Below are positions 43,578-52,589 of a stretch of 64,000 nt of DNA, one piece after another. The DNA comes from Marinobacterium lutimaris (GTDB lineage: Bacteria; Pseudomonadota; Gammaproteobacteria; Pseudomonadales; Balneatricaceae): assembly GCF_900108065.1 (NCBI RefSeq), contig NZ_FNVQ01000007.1:62001-126000 (forward strand). Reading direction: 5' to 3'. The notes below the pieces were generated by a model. It was not told the DNA's origin, did no database searches, and saw only the letters and a list, made by a program, of their open reading frames with translations. Position numbers and translations under genes: made by a program. The number at the start of each line of letters is the position of its first letter. Position 1 is the stretch's first letter.

Positions 43578-43583
43578 AGAAAC

Positions 43584-43618
43584 GACAAAGGCCGCCGGGG
43601 ATACCGGCGGCCTTTGTC
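43584..43618 (-). terminator. Strong leader hairpin, possible attenuator
   Basis: GACAAAGGCCGCCGG pairs perfectly over 15 bp with CCGGCGGCCTTTGTC around five bases. On the minus strand the following sequence GTTTCTGG is moderately U-rich, so it may act as a conditional terminator of the aminotransferase transcript. The 517-bp gap (43450-43966) has no gene; beyond the hairpins, CCTGAG/CTCAGG (43632-43646) is a third small stem. Confidence 0.55.
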
Positions 43619-43966
43619 GAAAGAATCAGCCTGAGTGACTCAGGTGATCAGCGCTTATCGGGCAGGCAGGCGTAATCCCAAGGTGAACCTTGTGGAGTGA
43701 GCCTGTCGTCGGAGCGCGGAAGTGTTAGTCATGTGTTGGAGTATTCCAGAGTTTTTCTGACCAGGGAATAGGCCTACAGGCGAAATTTTTGTACCGAGAT
43801 TGACCCTCACATATCAGCGTGGAAATACGGCCTCGGTTACATTCCGGTACACTGGCAGAATCAAGTGCCGCGTTGACTATCGAAAGCCTTCTATTGATGG
43901 TTGGCTATCTATTCTCGGGTGTCGACGTGGCCGTTAATCCCGGTTTTATTCAGAGGAAGCGAAACC

Positions 43967-45430
43967 ATGCGGGTGCAGCAAGGAGCGGAAAATCCGGTTG
44001 CTAATCTGATGACCAACCTGAAGGCGGGCTGCAGGCTGGCGTTCGGCTTTCCTCTGCGCGGTCTTCGTTTTCATTATTCGCTGGGACAGCTGATCGCGCT
44101 TTTTGCGTTGCTAGCTCTTCTACAGGTGGCGCTTGCCTTCTTCACGGTTGATCCACCGCGGGTGTTCAGCCCGTACGGCGCCAACTATCTGGCGGCGGTG
44201 AATCTGCTGGTTATTCTGCTGTTGCTGGTGGTCGCGCGCATGGCCGGTGGCGGCGTCCGAGTATTCGGCCGCACCCTGTTGGCCGTAGCAGCGGCGCAGT
44301 TGCCTATCCTGCTGCTGACACAGCCGGCCAGTGAACTGTTGCTGCGGCTTGAGCTGCCCTACACCTATTACTGGGCCGGGCTGGTCGCGTTCTTCGGCTG
44401 GCAGTGGCTGGTGTTGAGCCGGGCCCTGAAGCTTAATCCCGGCCTGCGCTGGCCGAGGGTGGCGTCGACTGCGGTGCTGTTTCCGCTGGGTTTGCTGGGC
44501 AGCTTCTGGCTGTTCCCGCAGATTCCGCTCTGGTACACCGACTATCCACAGGAGTACAGCGAACCGGCGCCGGAGCTGGATGTGGAAAAGATCTACTACG
44601 CCCAGCCGGAACTACTGGCTGCTGGCCTGTCACGGCTTGAGCCGGGTGAAGCGGGCAAGACCGAACTCTATCTGCTGGCGCTGGGTGGCTACGGTGAGGA
44701 GAACGTTTTCCTCAAGGAAGTGGAGCATGTTCGCGAGCAGTTCGACCGCGACTTCGGCACCGGTTCGCACTCCGTGGTACTGGCCAATAACCCGGCGACT
44801 ACGGAGCGCTATCCGCTGGCCAACGCGCCTAACCTGCAGACGGCTCTGGACGGCATCGCGGCGAAGATGAACCCGGATGAGGACCTGCTGTTCCTGTTCA
44901 TGACTTCCCACGGCAGCCCGGATCATTACTTTTCACTGCAATTGGGTAATCTTGGACTGAACGACCTGACACCTGAGCAGCTGCGCCAGGCGCTGGACAG
45001 GGCTGGTATCCAATGGCGGGTACTGCTGGTGTCCAGCTGCTATTCGGGAGGTTTCGTCGAGGCGCTGAAGTCTCCGCAGACCCTGGTCATCACCGCCGCC
45101 GCTGAAGATCGCAGCTCCTTCGGCTGTGGCTCGCAAAGCGACTTTACCTACTTCGGCGATGCCTACTTCCGTCAGGCGCTGCCGCGGGAGCCGCGTTTTA
45201 TCGAGGCCTTTGATTTGGCTCGCGACTGGGTTACCGAACGTGAGCAAAAGGATGGTTTTACCCCATCCCGACCGCAGCGCTTTGTCGGCACTGAAATAGC
45301 GGCCAAGCTGGAGCTGTTCTATGAGGAGCCCAGTATCAGGGAAACCATCGAGCTGGCCGAGCGTAGCGAAGCGTGCAGACTTGATACCGGGCGCAGGCCC
45401 TGTAGTCTGGAAGCAAATAAAGAGCGCTGA
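43967..45430 (+). CDS. Membrane-anchored C13-family (legumain-like) cysteine peptidase
   Basis: A 487-residue protein with two parts. Residues about 35-200 hold five to six hydrophobic helices (LIALFALLALLQVALAFF, VNLLVILLLLVVARMAGG, TAVLFPLGLLGSFWLFP). The C-terminal 270 residues contain the caspase-fold dyad of clan CD: His315 in FMTSHGSPDHYF and Cys358 in VSSCYSGGFVEA. Family C13 includes legumain and GPI8. The active site would be periplasmic or cytoplasmic depending on topology; an even number of helices after a cytoplasmic start places it inside. I chose the ATG at 43967 for its AGAGGA upstream. Substrate unknown. Confidence 0.85.
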   Translation: MRVQQGAENPVANLMTNLKAGCRLAFGFPLRGLRFHYSLGQLIALFALLALLQVALAFFTVDPPRVFSPYGANYLAAVNLLVILLLLVVARMAGGGVRVFGRTLLAVAAAQLPILLLTQPASELLLRLELPYTYYWAGLVAFFGWQWLVLSRALKLNPGLRWPRVASTAVLFPLGLLGSFWLFPQIPLWYTDYPQEYSEPAPELDVEKIYYAQPELLAAGLSRLEPGEAGKTELYLLALGGYGEENVFLKEVEHVREQFDRDFGTGSHSVVLANNPATTERYPLANAPNLQTALDGIAAKMNPDEDLLFLFMTSHGSPDHYFSLQLGNLGLNDLTPEQLRQALDRAGIQWRVLLVSSCYSGGFVEALKSPQTLVITAAAEDRSSFGCGSQSDFTYFGDAYFRQALPREPRFIEAFDLARDWVTEREQKDGFTPSRPQRFVGTEIAAKLELFYEEPSIRETIELAERSEACRLDTGRRPCSLEANKER

Positions 45431-45591
45431 TCGGCAGAACCTTCTTGGCAGAGACATCTTTTTTTCGCTGCCGTGCGTACCCATAGATTAGAGATAGCCT
45501 GATTTAGATACACCGAGCGGCCGCCGACAGTTCCGGCCGCAGGCACAGGCTCAGGCTCTTATTAAGAAAGAGACAGAGACAGAGGGTGAAC

Positions 45592-46458
45592 ATGAGCTAC
45601 AAACAACTGACGCCGCAAGAGCAGTACGTGATTCTGCACAAAGGCACCGAGCGTCCCTTCACCGGAAAATACGACGACTTCTTTGCAACCGGCGTGTACA
45701 CCTGCAAGCAGTGTGGAGCACCGCTGTACCGCTCGGAAGACAAGTTTCCCTCCCACTGTGGCTGGCCCAGCTTCGATGATGAGATCGAGGGCGCCATCCG
45801 TCGTGAAGTGGATGCCGATGGCCGCCGCACCGAGATCCTCTGCGCCAACTGCGACGGTCACCTTGGCCATGTGTTCGAAGGCGAGATGCTGACCCGCAAG
45901 AACGTGCGCCACTGCGTCAACTCCATCTCCATGGACTTTGTCAGCGCCGAAGAGCTGGCCGAGAAAGTGGGCGGTACGCTGAAGAAAGCCTACTTCGCTG
46001 GGGGCTGTTTTTGGGGCGTTGAACATCTGCTGCAGCAGGTGCCGGGCGTGGTGTCCGTGGTCTCCGGCTACATGGGCGGTCATGTGGAAAACCCCAGCTA
46101 TGAGCTGGTGTGCACCAAGACGACCGGCCATCTGGAAACGGTTGAAGTGCTGTACGACGCCGGCCAGACCGACTTCGAGACCCTGGCCAAGCTGTTCTTC
46201 GAGATCCACGATCCTACCCAGGATAACGGCCAGGGGCCGGATATTGGGCCGCAGTACGCTTCTGCCATCTTCGTTAACGATGATGAGGAGCGCGGTATCA
46301 GCGACAAGCTGATCGCGCTGCTGGAGAACAAGGGGCTGAACGTGGTCACCCGCGTGCTGCCGATGCAGACCTTCTGGCGCGCCGAAGAGTTTCACCAGGA
46401 CTACTACGTGCGCACCGGCAAAGCCCCATACTGCCACAGCTACCAGAAACGGTTCTGA
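45592..46458 (+). CDS. Fused methionine sulfoxide reductase MsrB-MsrA
   Basis: A 288-residue bifunctional enzyme that repairs both methionine sulfoxide stereoisomers. Residues about 1-125 are MsrB with two zinc CxxC pairs (CKQCGAP, CANCDGH) and the catalytic Cys in [11 protein letters not shown]. Residues about 133-288 are MsrA with [15 protein letters not shown]. The order is B then A, as in several bacteria. No signal peptide is present, so the protein is cytoplasmic. I chose the ATG at 45592, with AGAGGG upstream. Its stop overlaps the arfB start by one base. Confidence 0.94.
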   Translation: MSYKQLTPQEQYVILHKGTERPFTGKYDDFFATGVYTCKQCGAPLYRSEDKFPSHCGWPSFDDEIEGAIRREVDADGRRTEILCANCDGHLGHVFEGEMLTRKNVRHCVNSISMDFVSAEELAEKVGGTLKKAYFAGGCFWGVEHLLQQVPGVVSVVSGYMGGHVENPSYELVCTKTTGHLETVEVLYDAGQTDFETLAKLFFEIHDPTQDNGQGPDIGPQYASAIFVNDDEERGISDKLIALLENKGLNVVTRVLPMQTFWRAEEFHQDYYVRTGKAPYCHSYQKRF

Positions 46459-46874
46459 TGCTGGAGGTTTCACGTAGCGTCCATATTCCGGACGATGAGA
46501 TAGAACTGACCGCCATCCGCGCCCAGGGCGCTGGCGGTCAGAACGTCAACAAGGTCTCCAGCGCTATCCATCTGCGTTTCGATATCCGCGCCTCGTCGCT
46601 GCCCGAATTCTACAAGGAGCGCCTGCTGGCCCTGAGCGATAACCGCGTCAGCCAGGAGGGCGTGGTGGTGATCAAGGCGCAGCAGTTCCGCACCCAGGAA
46701 AAGAACCGCCTGGATGCGCTGGACCGGCTGCGTGAACTGATCCAGAGCGTGACCAAGGTACAGAAGGCGCGTAGGCCCACTAAACCCACGCGCAGCTCTC
46801 AACGCAAGCGGATGGATAAGAAAACCAAACACGGTAAAACCAAGTCGATGCGAGGCCGGGTGAAGGATTTCTGA
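46458..46874 (+). CDS. arfB: Alternative ribosome-rescue factor B (peptidyl-tRNA hydrolase)
   Basis: A 138-residue protein like YaeJ/ArfB, which frees peptide from stalled ribosomes lacking a stop codon. The GGQ motif is in [17 protein letters not shown] (about residues 21-37), and the C-terminal tail is basic ([20 protein letters not shown]), as needed to enter the mRNA channel. The ATG overlaps the msrBA stop by one base (TGATG), so translation is coupled. Co-expression of oxidation repair and ribosome rescue is seen in other gammaproteobacteria too. Confidence 0.93.
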   Translation: MLEVSRSVHIPDDEIELTAIRAQGAGGQNVNKVSSAIHLRFDIRASSLPEFYKERLLALSDNRVSQEGVVVIKAQQFRTQEKNRLDALDRLRELIQSVTKVQKARRPTKPTRSSQRKRMDKKTKHGKTKSMRGRVKDF

Positions 46875-46883
46875 TCGAGCCAC

Positions 46884-47642
46884 TCAGGGCTTCTGCTGCA
46901 GCAGTTCACCACCACCGGCCAGCAACTGGCCCTGGAGCCGGCTCGACAGGGGCGCGTCGGTGACCACCAGGTCATACTGTTCCAGCTGGCCGGCGCTACA
47001 GGGGGCGCTGTTGTCGAACTTGCTGCTGTCGATCAGCAGAATATGGAAACGGCTCTGTTCCAGCATCGCTTCCCGCGCCATCACCTCGTCATCGTTGTAA
47101 TCGAATAGCCTGCCGCTACTGTCCATAGCGCCCACTGAGGTGATGGCGATATCGGCGTGATAGCGCTGGAAAAAGCGCAGCGCATCGCCGCCGATCACAT
47201 CCTGATCCCGCAAACGGACCCGGCCGCCGGCCACCGTCAGCGCGCAGTCCTGGTGTTCGCAGAGCAGTCGCGCGGCGTGCAGGTTATTGGTGTACACCTG
47301 CAATCCCCGCAGTGGACCCAACTGCGCCGCCAGTTCCGCAAGGGTGGAGCCGGTGCCGAGAAAAACACTCTGAAAACCGTTCAGCCAGGTGGCGCAGAGT
47401 TCGCCGATTTTGCGTTTGCCCGCTGCATTCCTTATGCGGCGCTGGTCGTAGCTGATGTTTTCCCGGTGCGGAAAGGGCATCACCTCGCCGTGGTTGCGCA
47501 ACACCAGCCCCTGCTGCGCAAGGATGCGCACATCGGTGCGGATCGTCTGCACCGAGACATCAAAAGTATCCGCCAGCTGCTGCAGCTCGGTGCGGCCGCG
47601 AGTGTTGACCAGTTCGGTAATGGCCAGTCTTCGTTTGTGCAT
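46884..47642 (-). CDS. DeoR-family regulator of the phosphoester-type operon
   Basis: A 252-residue regulator: MHKRRLAITELVNTRGRTEL, then HTH FDVSTVQTIRTDV-like segment (DTFDVSVQTIRTDVRILAQQ), and a sensor domain with SVFLGTGSTLAELAAQL, VYTNNLHAARLL and ILLIDSSKF. The ATG at 47640-47642 has AGGAC upstream; the frame is open 11 codons earlier. It is divergent from the ABC operon at 47781, and the 138-bp gap carries paired AAACGAAAG repeats, a likely operator. The ligand probably is a phosphorylated metabolite by family analogy. Confidence 0.9.
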   Translation of the reverse strand: MHKRRLAITELVNTRGRTELQQLADTFDVSVQTIRTDVRILAQQGLVLRNHGEVMPFPHRENISYDQRRIRNAAGKRKIGELCATWLNGFQSVFLGTGSTLAELAAQLGPLRGLQVYTNNLHAARLLCEHQDCALTVAGGRVRLRDQDVIGGDALRFFQRYHADIAITSVGAMDSSGRLFDYNDDEVMAREAMLEQSRFHILLIDSSKFDNSAPCSAGQLEQYDLVVTDAPLSSRLQGQLLAGGGELLQQKP

Positions 47643-47661
47643 TAAATCTGTCCTTTTTACC

Positions 47662-47730
47662 AGCGAAAGCGGCAATGGCGATAAAACGAAAGCAATAAGC
47701 GTTGAAACGAAAGTTGGCTGTCATTTTCGT
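47662..47730. promoter_or_regulatory. CGAAAG repeats, candidate DeoR operator
   Basis: AAACGAAAG occurs at 47684-47692 and 47705-47713, 21 bp apart (two helical turns). A third half site GCGAAAG lies at 47663-47669 and an inverted TTTTCGT at 47724-47730. DeoR/GlpR-type operators often have such TTTCG/CGAAA half sites. The gap separates the divergent regulator and ABC genes. Confidence 0.6.
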
Positions 47731-47780
47731 GTAAGAACATGACATTACCTTTTCACCATCGAGTTTAAGGAGGTGAAGAG

Positions 47781-48761
47781 ATGCTGAAGAGAAACCTGCT
47801 GATTGCTGCGATTACCGCCGGACTGTCCCTGCCGCTGCTGGCCCAGGCCGATGACAAACTGGTGCTCTACACCAGCCAGCCCAACACCGACGCCCAGGCA
47901 ACGGTAGACGCGTTTAACGCAGCCTATCCGGAGATCGAGGTGGAGTGGGTGCGCGACGGCACCACCAAACTGATGGCGCGCCTGCGTGCCGAGCTGCAAA
48001 GCGGCGCCTCCCGCGCAGACCTGCTGTTGATCGCAGATAGCGTCACCATGGAATCGCTGAAGCAGGATGGCTACCTTCAGCCTTACCTCAGTGGCCAGCG
48101 CGAACACTACGATGTATCCCTCTATGAGCCCCAGGGGTACTACTACGGCACCAAGCTGATCACCACCGGGATAGTGCGCCACCAGCGTGCGGCCGAAGCG
48201 CCGCAGAGCTGGGCCGATCTGGCCGGTACCGAATACAAGGGGCAGGTGGCAATGCCGAGTCCCCTATACTCCGGCGCAGCGCTGATTCACCTGGCCACGC
48301 TCACTTCCAATCCGGATCTGGGCTGGGATTACTACCAGTCACTGGCTGACAACGAAACCCAGGCTCAGGGAGGTAACGGCGGCGTGCTTAAGGCCGTTGC
48401 GTCCGGCAACAAGCCCTACGGCGTGATCGTTGATTTCCTTGCCATCCGCGAGGCGGCCAAAGGCTCACCGATCGAGTTTGCCTTCCCCACCGAGGGCGGC
48501 AGCATGGTGACCGAACCGGTGGCGATCATGAAAGACGCCAAGAACCTGGATGCGGCGCAGAAGTTTGTCGACTTCGTGCTCTCTGAAAAGGGCCAGCAAC
48601 TGGTGCGTAGCCAGGGTTATCTGCCGGCCAGCGATCAGGTGGAACCACCAGAAGGCTTCCCGGCCCGCAGCGAGATCAAACTGATGCCGTTCGATGCAGC
48701 CGATGCGCTTGAAAATGCCGAGGCCAACAAGGCTCGTTTCAGCGAAATCTTCGGCGGCTGA
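47781..48761 (+). CDS. Periplasmic binding protein, AfuA/Fe3+-like class
   Basis: A 326-residue binding protein. The signal peptide MLKRNLLIAAITAGLSLPLL ends near AQA. The mature part DDKLVLYTSQPNTDAQATVD continues with VEWVRDGTTKLMARLRAELQ, then AMPSPLYSGAALIHLATLT and FPTEGGSMVTEPVAIM, the pattern of AfuA/FbpA-type binders. The AfuA family has been shown to bind sugar phosphates, while FbpA binds ferric iron with Tyr residues; the iron Tyr pair is not evident. TAAGGAGG stands nine bases before the ATG. It heads a six-gene operon. Confidence 0.88.
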   Translation: MLKRNLLIAAITAGLSLPLLAQADDKLVLYTSQPNTDAQATVDAFNAAYPEIEVEWVRDGTTKLMARLRAELQSGASRADLLLIADSVTMESLKQDGYLQPYLSGQREHYDVSLYEPQGYYYGTKLITTGIVRHQRAAEAPQSWADLAGTEYKGQVAMPSPLYSGAALIHLATLTSNPDLGWDYYQSLADNETQAQGGNGGVLKAVASGNKPYGVIVDFLAIREAAKGSPIEFAFPTEGGSMVTEPVAIMKDAKNLDAAQKFVDFVLSEKGQQLVRSQGYLPASDQVEPPEGFPARSEIKLMPFDAADALENAEANKARFSEIFGG

Positions 48762-48765
48762 TCCG

Positions 48766-50466
48766 ATGTTGCGTGCACTCTCCGGTGACCAGCCCCGCTG
48801 GCTGGTCGCCCTGATCCTTTCCCTGATCGTTCTGCTCAGCCTGACGCCGAGCCTGCGCCTGATGGTCGAAGCGCTGAGCCAGCTGGAGCTTGGCAGTGAG
48901 TCGCCACTGGCGCGGGTGCTGCGTGATGGCGCCACCTGGCAGGCGGCCTATCACAGTCTCTATACCTCCGGCCTGGCCACGCTGATTGCGCTGGTGCTGG
49001 GCGCGCTGTTCGCCTGTGCCTTGTCGCTGACCAATGTCTCCGGTCGTCAATGGCTGGTGTTCTGCTTCATGCTGCCGATGATGATTCCACCGCAGGTGAC
49101 GGCGCTGAGCTGGTTGCAGCTGTTCGGACCGAGCAGCCCGTTGCTGAATTCGTTAGGAATCGCTCCGGCGCTGGGTTCACCCCAGCCGCTTTATTCCGCC
49201 GAGGGCATCGCCCTGCTGATGGGGATTCAGCATGCGCCGCTGGTGTTTCTGACGCTGAGATCCAGCCTGATCAATATGCCGGCGGAGCTGATCGAGGCGG
49301 CACGGATCAACGGCGCCATTCAGCGCCGGGTCTGGCTCGATGTGATATTTCCGCTCTGCCGCAGTGGTCTGGCGGCGGCGGCGGCCATCGCCTTTGTCTC
49401 GGCGCTGGGCAACTTTGGTATCCCCGCCATGCTGGGGATTCCCGCCTCCTACTACGTGCTACCAACGCTGATCTACCAGCATATGGCGGGTTTCGGCCAG
49501 AGCATGCTCAGCGATGTGGCGGTGCTTTCCATGCTGATCGGTGTGCTGGCGCTGATCGGCGTGCTGGTGCAGCAGCGTTTTGTGCGCCGTGCCCAGTACG
49601 AGCTGCTAGGCCACACCGGCCGCGCCCAGGCTTTTGTGCTGGATAGCCGTCATCGTCTGCTGTTGCAACTGCTGCTCTGGACGGTGCTGGCGCTGATCCT
49701 GGTGGCGCCGCTGATCGCCCTGATCATCAGCTCCCTGGTGCCGGCGCTGGGCGTCGCACTGAATAGCGATACCTTCACCCTGAGTGCCTACGTGGAGATG
49801 CTGACGCGTCAGGGCTCCACCGCCCGTGCCTTCGGCAACAGCCTGCTGCTGGCCAGCGGTGCTGCGCTGTTCCTGATGTGCCTGAGCCTGCCGCTGGGCT
49901 GGATGATGTCGCGCATGTCGGTGCGGGCCCGCACCAGCCTTAACAGCCTGATCGAGATTCCCTACGCGCTGCCGGGTGTGGTGCTGGCGATCGCCTGCAT
50001 CCTGCTGTTTGCGCAGCCGCTGCCGCTGATCGAGGTAAGCCTGTACGGTTCGCTGGCGATCATCTTCGTCGCCTATCTGGCCCGCTTTATGAGCATCGCG
50101 CTTAAGCCGGTGCAGGCCAGCGCCGGGCAGCTCGATGGCTCGCTGGAAGAGGCGGCACAGCTCGCCGGGGCCGGGCCTTTGCGCCGACTGGTGCAGATCG
50201 TGCTGCCCTTGGTCGCACCGGCGCTGTTTGCCGGAGGTCTGCTGGTGTTTCTCACCGCAGTGAACGAACTCACTGTATCGGCGCTGCTGTGGAGTGCCGG
50301 TAACGAGACGCTTGGCGTGCTCGTATTCAACCTGGATGAGGGCGGCGACAGCGTGCTGGCCGCTGCCATCTCCGTCGTAATCGTTTTGATGGTGGTCGCG
50401 CTGATGCTGTTACTCAGCCTGATGGGGCGCTGGCTACCGCAAGGAGTTATACCTTGGCGAACCTGA
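48766..50466 (+). CDS. Fused two-domain ABC permease
   Basis: A 566-residue inner membrane protein made of two permease halves, each with about six helices. Coupling motifs are LIEAARINGAIQRRVWLDVIFP in the first half and LEEAAQLAGAGPLRRLVQIVLP in the second. Such a fusion is typical of FbpB/AfuB and ThiP-type transporters. I chose the ATG at 48766, four bases after the binding protein stop. Its stop overlaps the ATPase start by 13 bp. It uses one polypeptide where the 36931-40667 importer uses two. Confidence 0.88.
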   Translation: MLRALSGDQPRWLVALILSLIVLLSLTPSLRLMVEALSQLELGSESPLARVLRDGATWQAAYHSLYTSGLATLIALVLGALFACALSLTNVSGRQWLVFCFMLPMMIPPQVTALSWLQLFGPSSPLLNSLGIAPALGSPQPLYSAEGIALLMGIQHAPLVFLTLRSSLINMPAELIEAARINGAIQRRVWLDVIFPLCRSGLAAAAAIAFVSALGNFGIPAMLGIPASYYVLPTLIYQHMAGFGQSMLSDVAVLSMLIGVLALIGVLVQQRFVRRAQYELLGHTGRAQAFVLDSRHRLLLQLLLWTVLALILVAPLIALIISSLVPALGVALNSDTFTLSAYVEMLTRQGSTARAFGNSLLLASGAALFLMCLSLPLGWMMSRMSVRARTSLNSLIEIPYALPGVVLAIACILLFAQPLPLIEVSLYGSLAIIFVAYLARFMSIALKPVQASAGQLDGSLEEAAQLAGAGPLRRLVQIVLPLVAPALFAGGLLVFLTAVNELTVSALLWSAGNETLGVLVFNLDEGGDSVLAAAISVVIVLMVVALMLLLSLMGRWLPQGVIPWRT

Positions 50467-51482
50467 TTCTGGATAACGTCAGCAAGCATTTTGGCGATCA
50501 GCCCGCGGTGGACCGGCTAAACCTGTCGATCGAGCCGGGCGAGTTTGTCGCGCTGCTGGGGCCGAGCGGCTGCGGCAAAACCACCATGCTGAGGATGCTG
50601 GCGGGCTTTGAAAATATCACCGGCGGTTCCATCCGTCTGGGCGGTCAGTTGCTGGCGGGGGAGGGTGTGCATCTGCCACCGGAACAGCGCCGCATGGGCA
50701 TGGTGTTCCAGTCCTACGCGCTATGGCCGCACATGAGCGTGGCGCAGAACGTGGGCTATCCGCTGAAGATGCAAAAGCTCGCCGACAGCGAGCGCAAACG
50801 CCGCATCGGCGAGGCGCTGGAAGCAGTGCAACTGACGCACCTGGCGGATCGGGCGCCGAAAGATCTTAGCGGCGGTCAGCGTCAGCGTGTGGCGTTGGCG
50901 CGCTGCCTGGTGACCGAACCGGACGTGGTGCTGCTGGATGAGCCGCTGGCCAACCTGGACCGCCACCTGCGCGCATCCATGGAAGAGGCGTTTCGCGAAT
51001 TCCATCGCCGTACCGGTGCCACGATGATCTATGTCACCCACGACCAGGCCGAGGCGATGTCTTTGGCGAGTCGTATCGCGGTGATGAATGCGGGGCGTCT
51101 GGAGCAGTGGAGCACGCCACAGGAACTCTACACCTACCCGCGCAGTGAATGGGTGGCCGGCTTTATCGGCCAGGGTGGCGTGGCGCCTGTACACGGTGTC
51201 AGTGCCGGCATGGAGCTGGGCGAAGAGGCATTGCTTAAGGGGCTTTCCTCCGACGTCGGCGCCGCTACACCAGTGCTGATCCGTCCCCAGGATGTGCGCG
51301 TCAGCGAGCGCGGTATCGCCGTGGACGTGGCCGAGTCGATCTATCGCGGCGAGCGCTATGAACTCAAGCTGCGCCTCGCCAGCGGTGCTGAATTGATGGC
51401 CTATCACCACCAGCCACTGCAGGCGGGCCAGCGTGCCGCAGTTCAAATCAGCCGCGGCTGGTCACTGGAGTCCACGCGGTGA
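50454..51482 (+). CDS. ABC ATPase of the phosphoester-type importer
   Basis: A 342-residue ATPase: Walker A LGPSGCGKTTMLRMLAG, signature [19 protein letters not shown], Walker B VVLLDEPLANLDRHLRAS, and switch His YVTHDQAEAMSLASR, with a TOBE-like C-terminal domain (LIRPQDVRVSERG). The start is TTG (50454-50456) with AAGGAG nine bases upstream and lies within the permease gene. The stop overlaps the GTG of the MBL gene by 4 bp (GTGA). The tight overlaps couple transport to the downstream hydrolases. Confidence 0.92.
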   Translation: MANLILDNVSKHFGDQPAVDRLNLSIEPGEFVALLGPSGCGKTTMLRMLAGFENITGGSIRLGGQLLAGEGVHLPPEQRRMGMVFQSYALWPHMSVAQNVGYPLKMQKLADSERKRRIGEALEAVQLTHLADRAPKDLSGGQRQRVALARCLVTEPDVVLLDEPLANLDRHLRASMEEAFREFHRRTGATMIYVTHDQAEAMSLASRIAVMNAGRLEQWSTPQELYTYPRSEWVAGFIGQGGVAPVHGVSAGMELGEEALLKGLSSDVGAATPVLIRPQDVRVSERGIAVDVAESIYRGERYELKLRLASGAELMAYHHQPLQAGQRAAVQISRGWSLESTR

Positions 51483-52558
51483 GTGCAAGGCTTGAGATCC
51501 TCAGTGGCCTGGGTGGCAAGGCGCCGGCGGCTTTGCTGCTGGAAACCGCGACTGCCCGCATTCTGATTGAGGCCGGCGGTGCACTGGAGCCGGGTATGGA
51601 GATCGACTGGGAGCTGCCAGAAGATCGACCGCTGGATGCGGTGGTGATCACTCACGACCATGTGGACCATATCGGCGCTGCTGACATGCTGCCCGCGGGC
51701 GTCCCAGTTTATGCCACTGAACCTGTAGCCACGGCCCTGCCTGACTATCTGCAACACCGACCGCTGCCGTTGAATGGTGAGCTGGAGATCGCCGGTATCC
51801 GCGTGCGCTGCGGACAGGCGGGCCATTCGCTGGGTGGAGTCTGGCTGCACTTCGATATCGGCGGCGGGCTGTTCTACAGCGGAGACTATTCACTTGAATC
51901 GACTCTGTTCCGCTTTGATCCTCCGCCGCCTGCGGAGCTGGCGCTGCTGGATGCTTCCTACGGCCTCTATGACAACCCCCAGACCGACTGCCGCGCGGCG
52001 CTGCAGGCGCGACTTGAACAACCGACGCTGTTGCCGGTACCCGCCTCGGGACGGGCGCTGGAGATGGCGCTCTGGTTGGATGAGCAGGGGATCGATTGGG
52101 CTATGGATCAGCGCTGCGCCGATCAGTTGGACACACTTAAGTGCCTGCCTGAGGGCTGTTTTCAGCCAGGCGTCAGGGAGAGGTTAGAGCGGCTGTCTGG
52201 CTCAGGTTCGCTGGACCGGAGCCATGTGGCGCTCGTTGGCAGCCCCGAAGGACTGGGCGAAGAAATTGAGCGGCTGATCGCTCGTGGCGACCGGCAGCTG
52301 ATCTACACAGGTTACACGCCGCCAAAAGCGCGTGCCGATGTGGAGGAGGGCCGGGCCAGTTGGCTGCGCTGGAATGTGCATCCGCGCAGCTCGGACCTTA
52401 GACGCCTATCCGACATCCTTGGTGCGCGGCGCACGGTACCGCTGTTTACTGGCCTTGAGCCGCTGACGCGCTGGCGTGCGCTGCTGGGCGATGCGCTTTA
52501 CCTGCCAGCTCAGGGCTGGGCAGCCCGGTCGACAAACGCCGCAATATCTATCGATTGA
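51479..52558 (+). CDS. MBL-fold metallohydrolase (CPSF/beta-CASP-like)
   Basis: A 359-residue metallo-beta-lactamase-fold protein. The metal motif is H59-x-H61-x-D63-H64 in VITHDHVDHIGAADM. Further metal residues are in the QAGHSLGGVWLHF and YSGDYSLESTLF segments. The later TGYTPPKARADVEEG and NVHPRSSDLRRL recall the beta-CASP region of CPSF-type nucleases. Such enzymes cleave RNA or DNA phosphodiesters. The GTG start is inside the ATPase stop. Placement in an import operon suggests action on the imported compound. It is not PhnP-like by these motifs. No signal peptide. Confidence 0.85.
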   Translation: MSARLEILSGLGGKAPAALLLETATARILIEAGGALEPGMEIDWELPEDRPLDAVVITHDHVDHIGAADMLPAGVPVYATEPVATALPDYLQHRPLPLNGELEIAGIRVRCGQAGHSLGGVWLHFDIGGGLFYSGDYSLESTLFRFDPPPPAELALLDASYGLYDNPQTDCRAALQARLEQPTLLPVPASGRALEMALWLDEQGIDWAMDQRCADQLDTLKCLPEGCFQPGVRERLERLSGSGSLDRSHVALVGSPEGLGEEIERLIARGDRQLIYTGYTPPKARADVEEGRASWLRWNVHPRSSDLRRLSDILGARRTVPLFTGLEPLTRWRALLGDALYLPAQGWAARSTNAAISID

Positions 52559-52589
52559 ACCCGTATGGAAAGAACGATTGAGACGACAG

